Assembly: GCF_017854565.1 (NCBI RefSeq)
Contig: NZ_JAFMHJ010000006.1
Location: 33,880 to 97,879 of the forward strand
Reading direction: 5' to 3'
Source: Yoonia sp.
GTDB taxonomy: Bacteria; Pseudomonadota; Alphaproteobacteria; Rhodobacterales; Rhodobacteraceae
DNA: 64,000 nucleotides
In this document: positions 25,530 to 34,805 of the stretch, in pieces
Layout: every line of letters begins with the position of its first letter
How positions within the stretch are numbered: the first letter of the stretch is position 1
Program-made: the position numbers and the translations under genes
The notes under the pieces: generated by a model
Told to the model about the DNA's origin: nothing
Database searches by the model: none
Seen by the model: the letters and a program-made list of their open reading frames with translations, nothing else

Positions 25530-26392
25530 AAATAGGCTTCATCGGACTGGGCAACATGGGCGCACCCATGGCGGCAAACCTTGCAAAAAAACATGATGTC
25601 ATCGGCTTTGATACAGCGGCCAAACCCGATGGCCTCACCTTGGCCGACAGCGCCGCCGCAGCCGCAAAAGACGCCGACGTCGTGATCACCATGCTGCCCA
25701 ACGGCAATATTTTGCGCGCGGTCGCATCCGAAATTCACCCGGTGATGAAGCCGGGCGCAATCCACCTGGACTGCTCGACGATTGACGTCGAAAGCGCGCG
25801 CGCCGTGGCCGCTCAGGCCGAAGGCAGGGGGCTGCACGCGATGGACGCCCCGGTCTCGGGCGGTATCGGCGGGGCCACCAACGGCACCCTGACATTCATG
25901 GCCGGCGGCCCGGATGCCGCCTTCGCCACCGTCAAACCACTTTTCGACATCATGGGCCAAAAAGCCGTCCACTGCGGGCTGGCCGGCAACGGCCAAGCCG
26001 CCAAAATCTGCAACAACATGATCCTCGGCGTCACCATGATCGCCACCTGCGAGGCTTTCGTGCTGGCCGACAAACTCGGGCTCGACCGGCAGGCCATGTT
26101 CGACGTGGTCAGCACATCATCAGGTGCCTCCTGGAGCATGACCGCCTACTGCCCCGCCCCCGGTATCGGCCCGACCAGCCCGGCTGACAACGATTACAAA
26201 CCGGGCTTCGCCGCTGAACTGATGCTCAAAGACCTGAATCTCGCGCAAATGGCCGCTCAGGCTGTGGATGCGGACACACCCATGGGTCACGCCGCCCGCG
26301 CCCTTTATGCACAGTTCGTCGAAAACGAAAACGGCGCAGGTCGTGACTTTTCGGCCATGCTGCCCCGCTTCGAAAAACGCGGGCGCGGATAA
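25526..26392 (+). CDS. mmsB: 3-hydroxyisobutyrate dehydrogenase
   Basis: A 288-residue beta-hydroxyacid dehydrogenase that oxidises 3-hydroxyisobutyrate to methylmalonate semialdehyde with NAD, feeding MmsA. The Rossmann motif GLGNMG is at residues 7-12, the substrate-binding DAPVSGGIGGATNGTL follows, and the catalytic Lys is in GNGQAAKICNNMILG. GGGAGGAA lies before ATG 25526, which shares ATGA with the end of the hydrolase gene (translational coupling). The last gene of the valine operon. Confidence 0.94.
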   Translation: MKIGFIGLGNMGAPMAANLAKKHDVIGFDTAAKPDGLTLADSAAAAAKDADVVITMLPNGNILRAVASEIHPVMKPGAIHLDCSTIDVESARAVAAQAEGRGLHAMDAPVSGGIGGATNGTLTFMAGGPDAAFATVKPLFDIMGQKAVHCGLAGNGQAAKICNNMILGVTMIATCEAFVLADKLGLDRQAMFDVVSTSSGASWSMTAYCPAPGIGPTSPADNDYKPGFAAELMLKDLNLAQMAAQAVDADTPMGHAARALYAQFVENENGAGRDFSAMLPRFEKRGRG

Positions 26393-26427
26393 TTTCTTAT
26401 GTCCTGAAATACTCCCGCGCGGCGCGC
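26393..26427. repeat. Dispersed post-stop repeat, copy 2
   Basis: TTTCTTATGTCC followed by AAATACTCCCGC begins right after the mmsB stop codon, matching the sequence after the purL stop at 9963-9999. Confidence 0.6.
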
Positions 26428-26449
26428 ATCAAATTTCTGGAAATTTGAT
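26428..26449. terminator. 9-bp inverted repeat between convergent mmsB and uvrA
   Basis: ATCAAATTT (26428-26436), loop CTGG, AAATTTGAT (26441-26449). The stem is perfect but A/T-rich and has no T-run beyond its own, so it is a weak terminator candidate for the two convergent units. Confidence 0.45.
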
Positions 26450-26470
26450 AACACCCTTAGCAAACCTGCG

Positions 26471-29329
26471 TTATTCAGCGGCCAACTTGCGCGGGCGCAA
26501 CATCTCCTTGAGATAGCGACCCGTGTGACTTTCCGCGACCTCGGCGACTTTCTCGGGTGTCCCGGTCGCAACGATCCGGCCACCACCATCGCCACCCTCA
26601 GGACCAATATCAATGATATGGTCGGCCGTCTTGATCACATCCAGATTATGCTCGATCACGACAACGGAATTGCCCTGATCCACCAACTCATGCAGCACCT
26701 CCAACAGCTTGCGCACATCCTCGAAATGCAGGCCCGTCGTCGGCTCATCCAGAATATACAGCGTGCGCCCCGTTGATCGCCGCGCAAGTTCCTTGCTCAA
26801 CTTCACCCGCTGCGCCTCACCGCCCGACAGCGTCGTCGCCTGTTGACCAACCTTGATATACCCCAGCCCGACCCGCATCAGCGCATCCATCTTCTCACGA
26901 ATGCTCGGCACCGCCGTAAAGAACTGCTGCGCGTCTTCCACATTCATGTCCAGCACATCGGCAATGGATTTACCTTTGAACTTGATCTCCAAGGTCTCGC
27001 GGTTATACCGCGCGCCCTTGCACGTCTCGCAGGTCACATAAACGTCGGGCAAAAAGTGCATCTCGATCTTGATGACACCATCACCCTGACACGCCTCGCA
27101 ACGCCCGCCCTTCACGTTGAACGAAAACCGCCCCGGTTTATAGCCGCGCGCCTTCGCCTCGGGCAGCCCGGCAAACCACTCGCGGATCGGGGTGAACGCG
27201 CCCGTATATGTCGCCGGGTTCGACCGTGGTGTGCGACCAATGGGGCGCTGGTCAATATCAATCACCTTATCAAGATGCTCAAACCCTTTGATCGTCTCAC
27301 AAGGCCCCGGCGTCTGGCGCGCGCCATTCAACTTCATCGACGCATTCTTGAACAAGGTCTCGATCGTCAGCGTGGATTTGCCGCCACCTGACACGCCCGT
27401 CACACAAACAAACATCCCCAGCGGAAAATCCGCCGTGACATTTTGCAGGTTATTGCCCGTGGCCTTGACGACGGTCAGCTTTTTCTGGGTGCCCTTGCGG
27501 CGCACCTTTGGCACCGCGATCTCGCGCGCGCCGATCAGATACTGACCCGTCACCGACGCCGGATCGGCCATAATCTCGGCGGGTGTGCCCTTGGCAACAA
27601 CCTGCCCGCCATGCACCCCGGCCCCAGGCCCGATATCAAAGACATAATCCGCCTCGCGGATCGCCTCCTCGTCATGTTCGACCACGATCACCGTATTGCC
27701 CTGATCGCGCAGGTTCTTCAGCGTCGTCAGCAGCCGGTCATTGTCGCGCTGGTGCAACCCGATCGACGGCTCGTCCAACACATAAAGCACCCCCTGCAAC
27801 CCCGACCCGATCTGACTGGCCAGCCTGATCCGCTGGCTTTCGCCGCCCGACAACGTCCCCGAATTGCGCGATAGCGTCAGATACTCAAGGCCCACATTGT
27901 TCAAAAACCCCAGCCGCTCGCGCACTTCTTTCAAAATCGCCTTGGCAATTTCGTTCTTCTGCTTGCTCAGCTGATCCGGCACGGCCTTGCACCAATCATA
28001 GGCCTCCTTGATCGACATCTGCACGACGTGACCCACATGCAGGCCGCCAATCTTCACGGCCAACGCCTCTTCGCGCAGACGGAACCCACCGCAGGCTCCG
28101 CAGTTGCGGTTATTCTGAAAGCCCTCGAACTCTTCGCGGATCCAATTGCTGTCGGTCTCGCGGTATCGGCGCTCCATATTGGGGATCACACCCTCAAAGG
28201 CCCGCTCTACCTGATAGACGCGGCCACCTTCATCATACCGAAACTTGATCTCCTGCTTGCCCGAGCCGTACAGAAACACCTGCTGCACGGCGGGGTCCAA
28301 ATCCTTCCAGCGGGCGTTCTTGTTGAACCCGTAATGTTTGGCAATCGCCTCGATCGTCTGCAGGAAATAGGGGGATTTCCCCTTGCGCCACGGCGCCAAT
28401 GCACCATCGGCAATCTTCAGCGTGACATCAGGCACCACGAGTTGCTCATCAAAGAACAGCTCGACCCCCAACCCGTCACACGACGGACAGGCCCCAAACG
28501 GTGCGTTGAACGAAAACAAACGCGGCTCAATCTCGGGGATGGTGAACCCCGACACCGGACAGGCGAATTTCTCGGAAAATGTCAGCCGCTCCGGCGCGCC
28601 CTCAGCCGGTGCCGTCTCAAGCACGGTAATTCCATCGGCCAGATCCAATGCGGTGCGGAAACTATCGGCAAGCCGCGTCTCCAGCCCCTCGCGCACCACG
28701 ATCCGGTCAACGACCACATCAATGTCGTGGCGAAACTTCTTGTCCAGCGTCGGCGGCTCGTCCAGCTCATAGAATGCGCCGTCCACCTTGACCCGCTGGA
28801 ACCCCTGCTTGCGTAGCTCCAGAAACTCCTTGCGATACTCGCCCTTGCGGTCACGCACGATCGGCGCCAGCAGATACCCCCGCGTGCCGTCCTCCAGGGC
28901 CATCACCCGGTCGACCATATCCTGCACCTGCTGCGCCTCGATCGGCAGACCGGTGGTCGGCGAATAGGGCGTGCCCGCACGGGCGAACAACAGCCGCAGA
29001 TAGTCGTAAATCTCGGTAATCGTGCCAACGGTGGACCGCGGGTTTTTCGATGTGGTTTTTTGCTCGATCGAAATGGCCGGGCTTAGCCCTGAAATATGAT
29101 CGACATCGGGCTTTTCCATCATATCCAGAAACTGCCGTGCATACGCGCTCAGGCTCTCGACATAGCGCCGCTGCCCCTCTGCATAGATCGTGTCGAACGC
29201 CAACGAAGACTTTCCCGACCCCGACAGCCCGGTGATCACCACCAGCTTGTCACGCGGAATATCCACGTCGATGTTCTTCAGGTTATGTTCGCGCGCGCCG
29301 CGCACTTCGATGTATTTCAGCTCAGCCAT
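26471..29329 (-). CDS. uvrA: Excinuclease ABC subunit A
   Basis: A 952-residue damage-recognition ATPase of nucleotide excision repair. Walker [10 protein letters not shown] is at residues 34-42, and there are two ABC signature blocks ([12 protein letters not shown] and [11 protein letters not shown]). The zinc module [10 protein letters not shown]...CETCKG in the second half is complete. In the first half the usual CxxC reads CPVS, so the first zinc site is degenerate, as I recall in other Rhodobacterales. ATG 29329 ([17 protein letters not shown]) has GAGGGTGA in front; longer frames to 29410 lack support. A LexA-type box lies 65-79 bases upstream, so it is SOS controlled. Confidence 0.96.
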   Translation of the reverse strand: MAELKYIEVRGAREHNLKNIDVDIPRDKLVVITGLSGSGKSSLAFDTIYAEGQRRYVESLSAYARQFLDMMEKPDVDHISGLSPAISIEQKTTSKNPRSTVGTITEIYDYLRLLFARAGTPYSPTTGLPIEAQQVQDMVDRVMALEDGTRGYLLAPIVRDRKGEYRKEFLELRKQGFQRVKVDGAFYELDEPPTLDKKFRHDIDVVVDRIVVREGLETRLADSFRTALDLADGITVLETAPAEGAPERLTFSEKFACPVSGFTIPEIEPRLFSFNAPFGACPSCDGLGVELFFDEQLVVPDVTLKIADGALAPWRKGKSPYFLQTIEAIAKHYGFNKNARWKDLDPAVQQVFLYGSGKQEIKFRYDEGGRVYQVERAFEGVIPNMERRYRETDSNWIREEFEGFQNNRNCGACGGFRLREEALAVKIGGLHVGHVVQMSIKEAYDWCKAVPDQLSKQKNEIAKAILKEVRERLGFLNNVGLEYLTLSRNSGTLSGGESQRIRLASQIGSGLQGVLYVLDEPSIGLHQRDNDRLLTTLKNLRDQGNTVIVVEHDEEAIREADYVFDIGPGAGVHGGQVVAKGTPAEIMADPASVTGQYLIGAREIAVPKVRRKGTQKKLTVVKATGNNLQNVTADFPLGMFVCVTGVSGGGKSTLTIETLFKNASMKLNGARQTPGPCETIKGFEHLDKVIDIDQRPIGRTPRSNPATYTGAFTPIREWFAGLPEAKARGYKPGRFSFNVKGGRCEACQGDGVIKIEMHFLPDVYVTCETCKGARYNRETLEIKFKGKSIADVLDMNVEDAQQFFTAVPSIREKMDALMRVGLGYIKVGQQATTLSGGEAQRVKLSKELARRSTGRTLYILDEPTTGLHFEDVRKLLEVLHELVDQGNSVVVIEHNLDVIKTADHIIDIGPEGGDGGGRIVATGTPEKVAEVAESHTGRYLKEMLRPRKLAAE

Positions 29330-29393
29330 GTCTTCACCCTCATCCACCTGTAGGCACATAAGGCAGCCAACAGCATGGTCCAACCGCAATATA

Positions 29394-29408
29394 GAACATA
29401 GGCGGAAC
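29394..29408 (-). promoter_or_regulatory. LexA (SOS) box of uvrA
   Basis: On the minus strand the sequence is GTTC-CGCCTAT-GTTC, the direct repeat GTTC-N7-GTTC recognised by LexA in alphaproteobacteria. It lies 65-79 bases before the uvrA start, and uvrA is a classical SOS gene. Confidence 0.85.
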
Positions 29409-29530
29409 ATTTACACATTTATTTCACCCTGCCCGCATTCACACGGGCCTGCCGCCGCACTTGACCTGCCGCAATCGGCCCATCCGCCAATCTGCTAAAA
29501 TGGCATTGCCCAATAATACAGGTGACGGCC

Positions 29531-30037
29531 ATGCAAACCAATGCCCTTCCCCACTACGACGACAGCGTGAACACCACCGGTTGCTGCCCCAAATTCAACC
29601 CACGCGGCTGGGACAACGCAGACCTGCACTTCAAGGACAAGGACTTCATCCGCGCTATTACCAAAAGCGCGCTGCATATCCCAATCGACATGGGCAGGGT
29701 CTTTGGCCGGGTCCAAGGGCATATCGACGATGCCGGCGCTTATGACAACGACAACTGCATCGTCCTCAGCCGCGATTTGTCCCCATGGCGGGCCGAGCAT
29801 CTCTTCTCCGTGTCAAACCCCGTCCCCGACGAAGAAACCATCAAGCTGTCGGGCGATTTCATCACCAAAGTGTTTGAGGGGCCCTATCGCGAAGCCAGAC
29901 ATTGGCACGATGACATGCGCGCCCTCGCCAAATCCAAAGGCGGCACATCCGACACGGTTTATTTCTTCTACACCACCTGCCCCAAATGCGCCAAAGCCTA
30001 TGGCAAGAACTACGTCATCGGCGTTGCACGCCTCTGA
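29531..30037 (+). CDS. Conserved protein of unknown function with CCPKF and TTCPKCAKAYG motifs
   Basis: A 168-residue soluble protein. Its N-terminus has TTGCCPKFNPRGWD and its C-terminus YFFYTTCPKCAKAYGKNYV, a four-cysteine pattern that could bind a metal. I recognise these as the signatures of a conserved family sometimes labelled 'hydrolase' in databases, but I know of no demonstrated activity. ATG 29531 is chosen because AGGTGA lies 6 bases before it; GTG 29522 is the alternative. It is divergent from uvrA and shares the SOS-box intergenic region, so DNA damage could also induce it. Confidence 0.8.
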   Translation: MQTNALPHYDDSVNTTGCCPKFNPRGWDNADLHFKDKDFIRAITKSALHIPIDMGRVFGRVQGHIDDAGAYDNDNCIVLSRDLSPWRAEHLFSVSNPVPDEETIKLSGDFITKVFEGPYREARHWHDDMRALAKSKGGTSDTVYFFYTTCPKCAKAYGKNYVIGVARL

Positions 30038-30185
30038 TCCCGCATGTCTTAACGCGGCATGCACACCTTGACCGCACGCCAGATTAACCCGCCCGGTGCA
30101 TGACATCGGTACTTACGCGGTCTGTACAGGTTCTGCACGGCGTCTGCATCGCCAATTTCCCAATAAAATAGGGCTTTAACACATG

Positions 30186-30212
30186 AAAAAGGCCCGCCGT
30201 TTCCGACAGGCC
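30186..30212 (-). terminator. Terminator after lpd
   Basis: On the minus strand GGCCTGTC, loop GGAAAC and GGCGGGCC pair over 8 bp (two G-U) and are followed by TTTTT. It lies about 30 bases after the lpd stop. Confidence 0.8.
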
Positions 30213-30240
30213 CTCAATAGTCACCGTGCGTTGCGCCCGC

Positions 30241-31635
30241 TCAGAAATGGATCGCCCGCCCGTAAGCGTCCAGCACACTTTCATGCATCATTTCGGACAA
30301 TGTCGGATGCGGGAACACAGTGTTCATCAGGTCCTCTTCCGTGGTCTCCAACTGGCGGCCCACAACATAGCCCTGGATCAGCTCCGTCACTTCCGCGCCC
30401 ACCATATGCGCGCCCAACAGCTCGCCTGTCTTGGCATCAAAGATCGTCTTTACCATGCCCTCGGGTTCACCCAACGCGATGGCTTTGCCGTTACCGATAA
30501 AGGGAAAACGACCAACCTTGATGTCATAACCCAGATCTTTCGCCTTGGCCTCCGTATACCCCACGCTGGCGACCTGTGGATGGCAATAGGTGCAGCCGGC
30601 AATGCTCTCTGGCTTGACGGGATGCGCATGTTTGCCCGCGATCAGTTCGGCCACCATGACGCCCTCGTGCGACGCTTTGTGCGCCAGCCAGGGTGCCCCG
30701 GCGATATCGCCAATCGCATAAAGCCCCTCAATCCCGGTGCGGCAGAATTCATCGGTCACGACATGGGTCCGGTCAATCTTGACACCCAGCGCCTCAAGCC
30801 CTAGATTTTCCACGTTACCAATAATGCCTACCGCACTGATAACAGTATCGAATTCCATCTTTTCAATCTTGCCGCCAGCCTCGATATGGGCGACCACCTT
30901 GCCGTTGCCACGGTCCAGCTGTTTGACCATGGATTTCTCCATGATCTTCATGCCCTGCTTCACGAACGCCTTTTTGGCAAAGGCCGAAATCTCGGCGTCC
31001 TCTACGGGCAGCACGCGGTCCATCACTTCAACGACCGTCGTGTCGGCACCCAGCGTGTTGTAAAAGCTAGCAAATTCAATCCCAATCGCGCCCGAACCGA
31101 TGACCAGCAGCTTTTTGGGCATCCGTTTGGGCGTCAGCGCGTGCTTGTAGGTCCAGACCAGGTCGCCATCCGCCTCGAGGCCGGGCAATTCGCGGGCACG
31201 AGCGCCGGTGGCCAGAACGATGTTCTTCGCCGTCAGTTCCTCGGTTCCCTTCTCACCTTTAACAGTCACTTTACCTTTTGCGGGGATCATAGCCTCGCCC
31301 ATAAAGACCGTGACCTTATTCTTCTTCATCAAATGGCCGATACCACCCGACAGCTGCGCCGCAATACCGCGCGACCGCTTTACAACCGCATCAAGATCAT
31401 AGCCGATTCCATCCGCCTTCAGGCCAAATTCCTTGGCCCGGTGCATCAGATGAAACACTTCCGAACTGCGCAGCATCGCCTTGGTCGGGATGCACCCCCA
31501 GTTCAGACAGATACCGCCCAGATGCTCACGCTCCACGATGGCGACATTCATCCCCAACTGTGCGCCCCTAATTGCGGCCACATAGCCGCCCGGTCCAGCA
31601 CCGATTACGATCAGGTCAAAGTTCTTCGCAGCCAT
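30241..31635 (-). CDS. lpd: Dihydrolipoyl dehydrogenase (E3)
   Basis: A 464-residue flavoprotein that reoxidises the lipoyl groups of 2-oxoacid dehydrogenase complexes or the glycine cleavage system with NAD. It has FAD motif GAGPGG (12-17), the redox disulfide Cys43/Cys48 in GGICLNWGCIPTKAML, NAD motif GSGAIG, and the C-terminal dimer block HPHPTLSEMMHE with the catalytic His. The Trp in CLNWGC and the Thr in PTKA are typical of the pyruvate dehydrogenase-type E3 of alphaproteobacteria. GGAGGG precedes ATG 31635. No E1 or E2 gene is adjacent, so it stands apart from its complex. Confidence 0.95.
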   Translation of the reverse strand: MAAKNFDLIVIGAGPGGYVAAIRGAQLGMNVAIVEREHLGGICLNWGCIPTKAMLRSSEVFHLMHRAKEFGLKADGIGYDLDAVVKRSRGIAAQLSGGIGHLMKKNKVTVFMGEAMIPAKGKVTVKGEKGTEELTAKNIVLATGARARELPGLEADGDLVWTYKHALTPKRMPKKLLVIGSGAIGIEFASFYNTLGADTTVVEVMDRVLPVEDAEISAFAKKAFVKQGMKIMEKSMVKQLDRGNGKVVAHIEAGGKIEKMEFDTVISAVGIIGNVENLGLEALGVKIDRTHVVTDEFCRTGIEGLYAIGDIAGAPWLAHKASHEGVMVAELIAGKHAHPVKPESIAGCTYCHPQVASVGYTEAKAKDLGYDIKVGRFPFIGNGKAIALGEPEGMVKTIFDAKTGELLGAHMVGAEVTELIQGYVVGRQLETTEEDLMNTVFPHPTLSEMMHESVLDAYGRAIHF

Positions 31636-31657
31636 GCACGGGCCCTCCAGTTTCAAA

Positions 31658-31674
31658 TTTAGTTGAACACTAAA
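31658..31674. promoter_or_regulatory. TTTAGT-N5-ACTAAA inverted repeat before lpd
   Basis: A perfect 6-5-6 inverted repeat lies 23-39 bases before the lpd start, where a repressor could block initiation. MarR-type regulators bind sites of similar composition. The regulator is unknown. Confidence 0.45.
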
Positions 31675-31738
31675 CTATTTCCAAAGGGACCTCTAGTGAC
31701 CTTAAGGCATATCAGCTATCGCGCGGATGCAGTGCAGC

Positions 31739-32320
31739 CTATTTTGCGGCTTCAAGCTGTGCGCGAATAGCTGCGCCATAGCCACCAGCGTCCAGAAATG
31801 CCTGCTCAGCAGCCGTTGTTTTCCGACCCAAGGCCTTGTTACGATAGGGAAAACGCCCAAACTTTCGGATCACAGCACGATGCGCGCAGGCGTGGTCTTC
31901 ATTATTGCGGCCGGTTTCGGGCATCCGCGCATGGATCAAGCGCACGGCGCGATCCTGATCGGCCAGATTTTCGGAATGCATCATTGGCAGATAGAAAAAC
32001 TGCCGGGCCGGTTCGCTGATTTTCATATCCCAGTTGCGATCAACAGCCATCTTTGCCGCCGCCAGGGCCAGCCTGTCGGTCGCGAACGCCTTGCCGCTGT
32101 CACGGAACATGTTGCGCGGAAACTGATCCGTCAGAATGATATAGGCCAGCGCACCGGACGGATATGTCAACCACAATCCAAGCGCCCCTTGGGTCGCTTG
32201 TTGCCATGTTTCAACAAACAAATCTCGGATCTTGGCGTCAAACGCCGGGTCCGATTTGTACCAGTCTTCCGGCTTGCATTCATCTAGCCAGAACGCCAGC
32301 ACATCTTCCGGGGTTACCAC
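31739..32320 (-). CDS. DUF924 family protein
   Basis: A 193-residue all-helical protein of the DUF924 family. The N-terminal VLAFWLDECKPEDWYKSDPAFD, the central YIILTDQFPRNMFRDSGKAFATD and HSENLADQDRAV are the family blocks. The fold resembles TPR-like repeats; no enzymatic role has been shown that I know of. It is upstream of lpd in the same direction with a 100-base gap that holds lpd's own operator-like repeat, so it is probably a separate unit. Confidence 0.85.
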   Translation of the reverse strand: MVTPEDVLAFWLDECKPEDWYKSDPAFDAKIRDLFVETWQQATQGALGLWLTYPSGALAYIILTDQFPRNMFRDSGKAFATDRLALAAAKMAVDRNWDMKISEPARQFFYLPMMHSENLADQDRAVRLIHARMPETGRNNEDHACAHRAVIRKFGRFPYRNKALGRKTTAAEQAFLDAGGYGAAIRAQLEAAK

Positions 32321-32392
32321 GGCACCACTCCCTTAAACGGCCACGTAATTAGGCCCAAACAAACAGATAACCCCAGTCGAGACAAGACGTTA

Positions 32393-33655
32393 CTACGCTG
32401 CATTGGGCGATTCTTCTTCCTCTGTCTCAATATACACCTCTTGCGCGACCGCCGCGACGATCGGCGTCGATGATGCCGAAACCGGCACATAGTGAACCGG
32501 CTCACCTTCCAGGTCGCTGCGGCTACGCTGCGTCGACCGGTACAGGCCATACGCCCCGACCGCCAACATCAGCAACGCCGTGAACAACCAAAAGCCGTTG
32601 GCACCGATCCGGTCCATCATCCCGCCCACGATCAGCGGGCCCATGATTGCGCCCAGCCCGTTAATGAACAACAGCCCCCCGGACGCCGCCGCCATATCAT
32701 CTTTCTCAAGATAATCATTGGTATAGGCGATCAGCAGCGCATAAAGCGGGTTCGACGTGCCGCCCACAATCGCACCACTGATCAGGATCAGCGCAAAACT
32801 GCCCGGCATCAGGAACGCAATCAGCGACCCCGCGCCGCCAATCAGCGATAGCCAGATGATCAGGACCCGCCGGTCCATACGGTCCGACAGCCAGCCGATC
32901 GGATACTGCAGAAACAGCGCGGCGATATAGATGACCGACACGAACAGCGAAATCTCTCCGACGCTCAGCCCGACCCGGTTGCCGTAAACCGCCGACATCC
33001 CGAACTGCGCGGAAAACACGCCGCCCAGCATGAACATACCAACGCACGCCAGTGGCGACGCAGCAATCAAGCCGCTGACTTTCATAGGCTTTGTAGATGC
33101 AAATGCCGGCGTTGGGCGTACCGACAGCAAAATCGGCGCAAAGGCCAGCGACACCAGAATCGAAGGGATAATGAACAGCACATACCCCGAAATATCCCCC
33201 TGGCTGACGATCCACTGCGCAAACACGATGCCCGCCATCTGCACGATCATGTAAAGCGACAGCGCCTTGCCGCGGGTTTCATTGGTCGACGCATCGTTCA
33301 GCCAGCTTTCCGCAGTAATATAGACCCCGCAAAAACAGAACCCGATGATCACACGGCCAATCGCCCATGCCCACGGCTCAACCAGTGTCGGGTACATGAT
33401 CAGCACGGCAGAAATCAGTGATCCGAATGCCGCAAAGACCCGCACATGGCCGACCCTGCGGATCAGGCCGGGCGTCAGCCGCGAACTGAACAGAAAGCCC
33501 AGGAAATAAGCCGACATCACGATCGACAGCGCAAAGGTGCTAAACCCTTCCTGATCGCCGCGCAGGCCCAACAGCGTGCCCTGCAGGCCATTCCCGACCA
33601 TCAGCAGAAAAAGACCTAAAAATAGGGCCCAGGACCCCGACAACACCTGAAACAT
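32393..33655 (-). CDS. MFS transporter of the YcaD type
   Basis: A 420-residue major facilitator protein with 12 hydrophobic segments between residues 5 and 385 and a charged cytoplasmic tail of about 35 residues rich in Glu. The loop-2 region reads SSRLTPGLIRRVGHVRVFA. The strong block GVYITAESWLNDASTNETRGKAL is typical of the YcaD group of putative transporters. The transported compound cannot be inferred. It follows queA at about 94 bases in the same direction. Confidence 0.87.
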   Translation of the reverse strand: MFQVLSGSWALFLGLFLLMVGNGLQGTLLGLRGDQEGFSTFALSIVMSAYFLGFLFSSRLTPGLIRRVGHVRVFAAFGSLISAVLIMYPTLVEPWAWAIGRVIIGFCFCGVYITAESWLNDASTNETRGKALSLYMIVQMAGIVFAQWIVSQGDISGYVLFIIPSILVSLAFAPILLSVRPTPAFASTKPMKVSGLIAASPLACVGMFMLGGVFSAQFGMSAVYGNRVGLSVGEISLFVSVIYIAALFLQYPIGWLSDRMDRRVLIIWLSLIGGAGSLIAFLMPGSFALILISGAIVGGTSNPLYALLIAYTNDYLEKDDMAAASGGLLFINGLGAIMGPLIVGGMMDRIGANGFWLFTALLMLAVGAYGLYRSTQRSRSDLEGEPVHYVPVSASSTPIVAAVAQEVYIETEEEESPNAA

Positions 33656-33749
33656 TTTGATCCCTTTGCCCTGACGACTGCCGCGTAGTCGCGCCTTGCT
33701 TGTCAGTATCTGCGCAGTTTACCGCAATCGGGCTTACAAACCCGCCTGT

Positions 33750-34805
33750 TCACGCGCCCTTTGGCAGTAAAAGCGACGCATCGCCATAGGAAAAGAACCG
33801 GTAGTCCGCATTTATTGCATGGGTATAGATGGCCCGGATTTGCGCGCTGCCCATCAGCGCCGAAACCAGCATCATCAGCGTTGATTTCGGCAGGTGGAAA
33901 TTGGTCATCAGCCCGTCGGCGATCTGGAACGCAAACCCCGGCATGATGAAGATATCCGTCGGCCCGGTCCATGGCTGCAATTGTCCGTCCTTCGCCGCAC
34001 TTTCAATCAGCCGCAAGGCGGTCGTGCCCACCGGAATGACCCGCCCACCGGCGGCTTTGGTGGCGTTGATCTGGGTCGCGGCCTCGGGCGTCACCTCGCC
34101 CCATTCGGAATGCATTTTATGATCGCGGACATCGTCCACCTTGACCGGCAGAAAGGTGCCCGCGCCCACATGCAACGTCACATGTGTGAACTGCACGCCA
34201 CGCGCGGCCAACGCCGCCAGCAACGGGCCGTCAAAATGCAACGATGCCGTCGGGGCCGCCACGGCCCCGGCCTGACGCGCCCAGTAGGTCTGATAATCGT
34301 GCTTGTCTGCCTCATCCGCCGGTCGCTTGGCGGCGATATAGGGTGGCAAGGGCATTGCACCAACCCGCGCCAGTGCCGCATCGAAATCATCACCTATCAA
34401 GTTGAACCGCAGCACCGCCTGCCCGTCTTCGCGGGCCATGACCTGCGCTGACAAATCGTCGGAAAAGATGATCATCTCACCATCGCGCACCTTCTTGAGA
34501 GGCTTGAGCAAGGCCGCCCAATCCCCGCTTGCGCGTGGCTCAAGCAAGGTCACTTCGATCCGGGCCGCCGTGTCGCCCGCCTCGCCTGATCTGTGGCGCA
34601 TGCCCGACAATCGTGCAGGGATCACCTTGGTGTCATTCAGCACCAACCGGTCACCGGGGCGCAGAATATCTGGCAAATCAGACACCGTCCGATCCGCGAT
34701 CCGGTCGCCGTCAGCCAGCAGCATGCGCGCCGACGATCGGGGCCGCGCGGGACGCACCGCGATCAACCGCTCGGGCAGGTCAAAGTCAAAATCACTTAGC
34801 TTCAT
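33750..34805 (-). CDS. queA: S-adenosylmethionine:tRNA ribosyltransferase-isomerase
   Basis: A 351-residue enzyme that transfers and rearranges the ribosyl part of SAM onto 7-aminomethyl-7-deazaguanine in tRNA, giving epoxyqueuosine at position 34 of tRNAs with GUN anticodons. The family start [28 protein letters not shown] and the [18 protein letters not shown] and FNLPKSTL-like [15 protein letters not shown] blocks are present. ATG 34805 overlaps the stop of the upstream YhdP-like gene by four bases (ATGA). The window also carries two tRNA-Asp(GUC) genes, one of the natural substrates. Confidence 0.95.
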   Translation of the reverse strand: MKLSDFDFDLPERLIAVRPARPRSSARMLLADGDRIADRTVSDLPDILRPGDRLVLNDTKVIPARLSGMRHRSGEAGDTAARIEVTLLEPRASGDWAALLKPLKKVRDGEMIIFSDDLSAQVMAREDGQAVLRFNLIGDDFDAALARVGAMPLPPYIAAKRPADEADKHDYQTYWARQAGAVAAPTASLHFDGPLLAALAARGVQFTHVTLHVGAGTFLPVKVDDVRDHKMHSEWGEVTPEAATQINATKAAGGRVIPVGTTALRLIESAAKDGQLQPWTGPTDIFIMPGFAFQIADGLMTNFHLPKSTLMMLVSALMGSAQIRAIYTHAINADYRFFSYGDASLLLPKGA

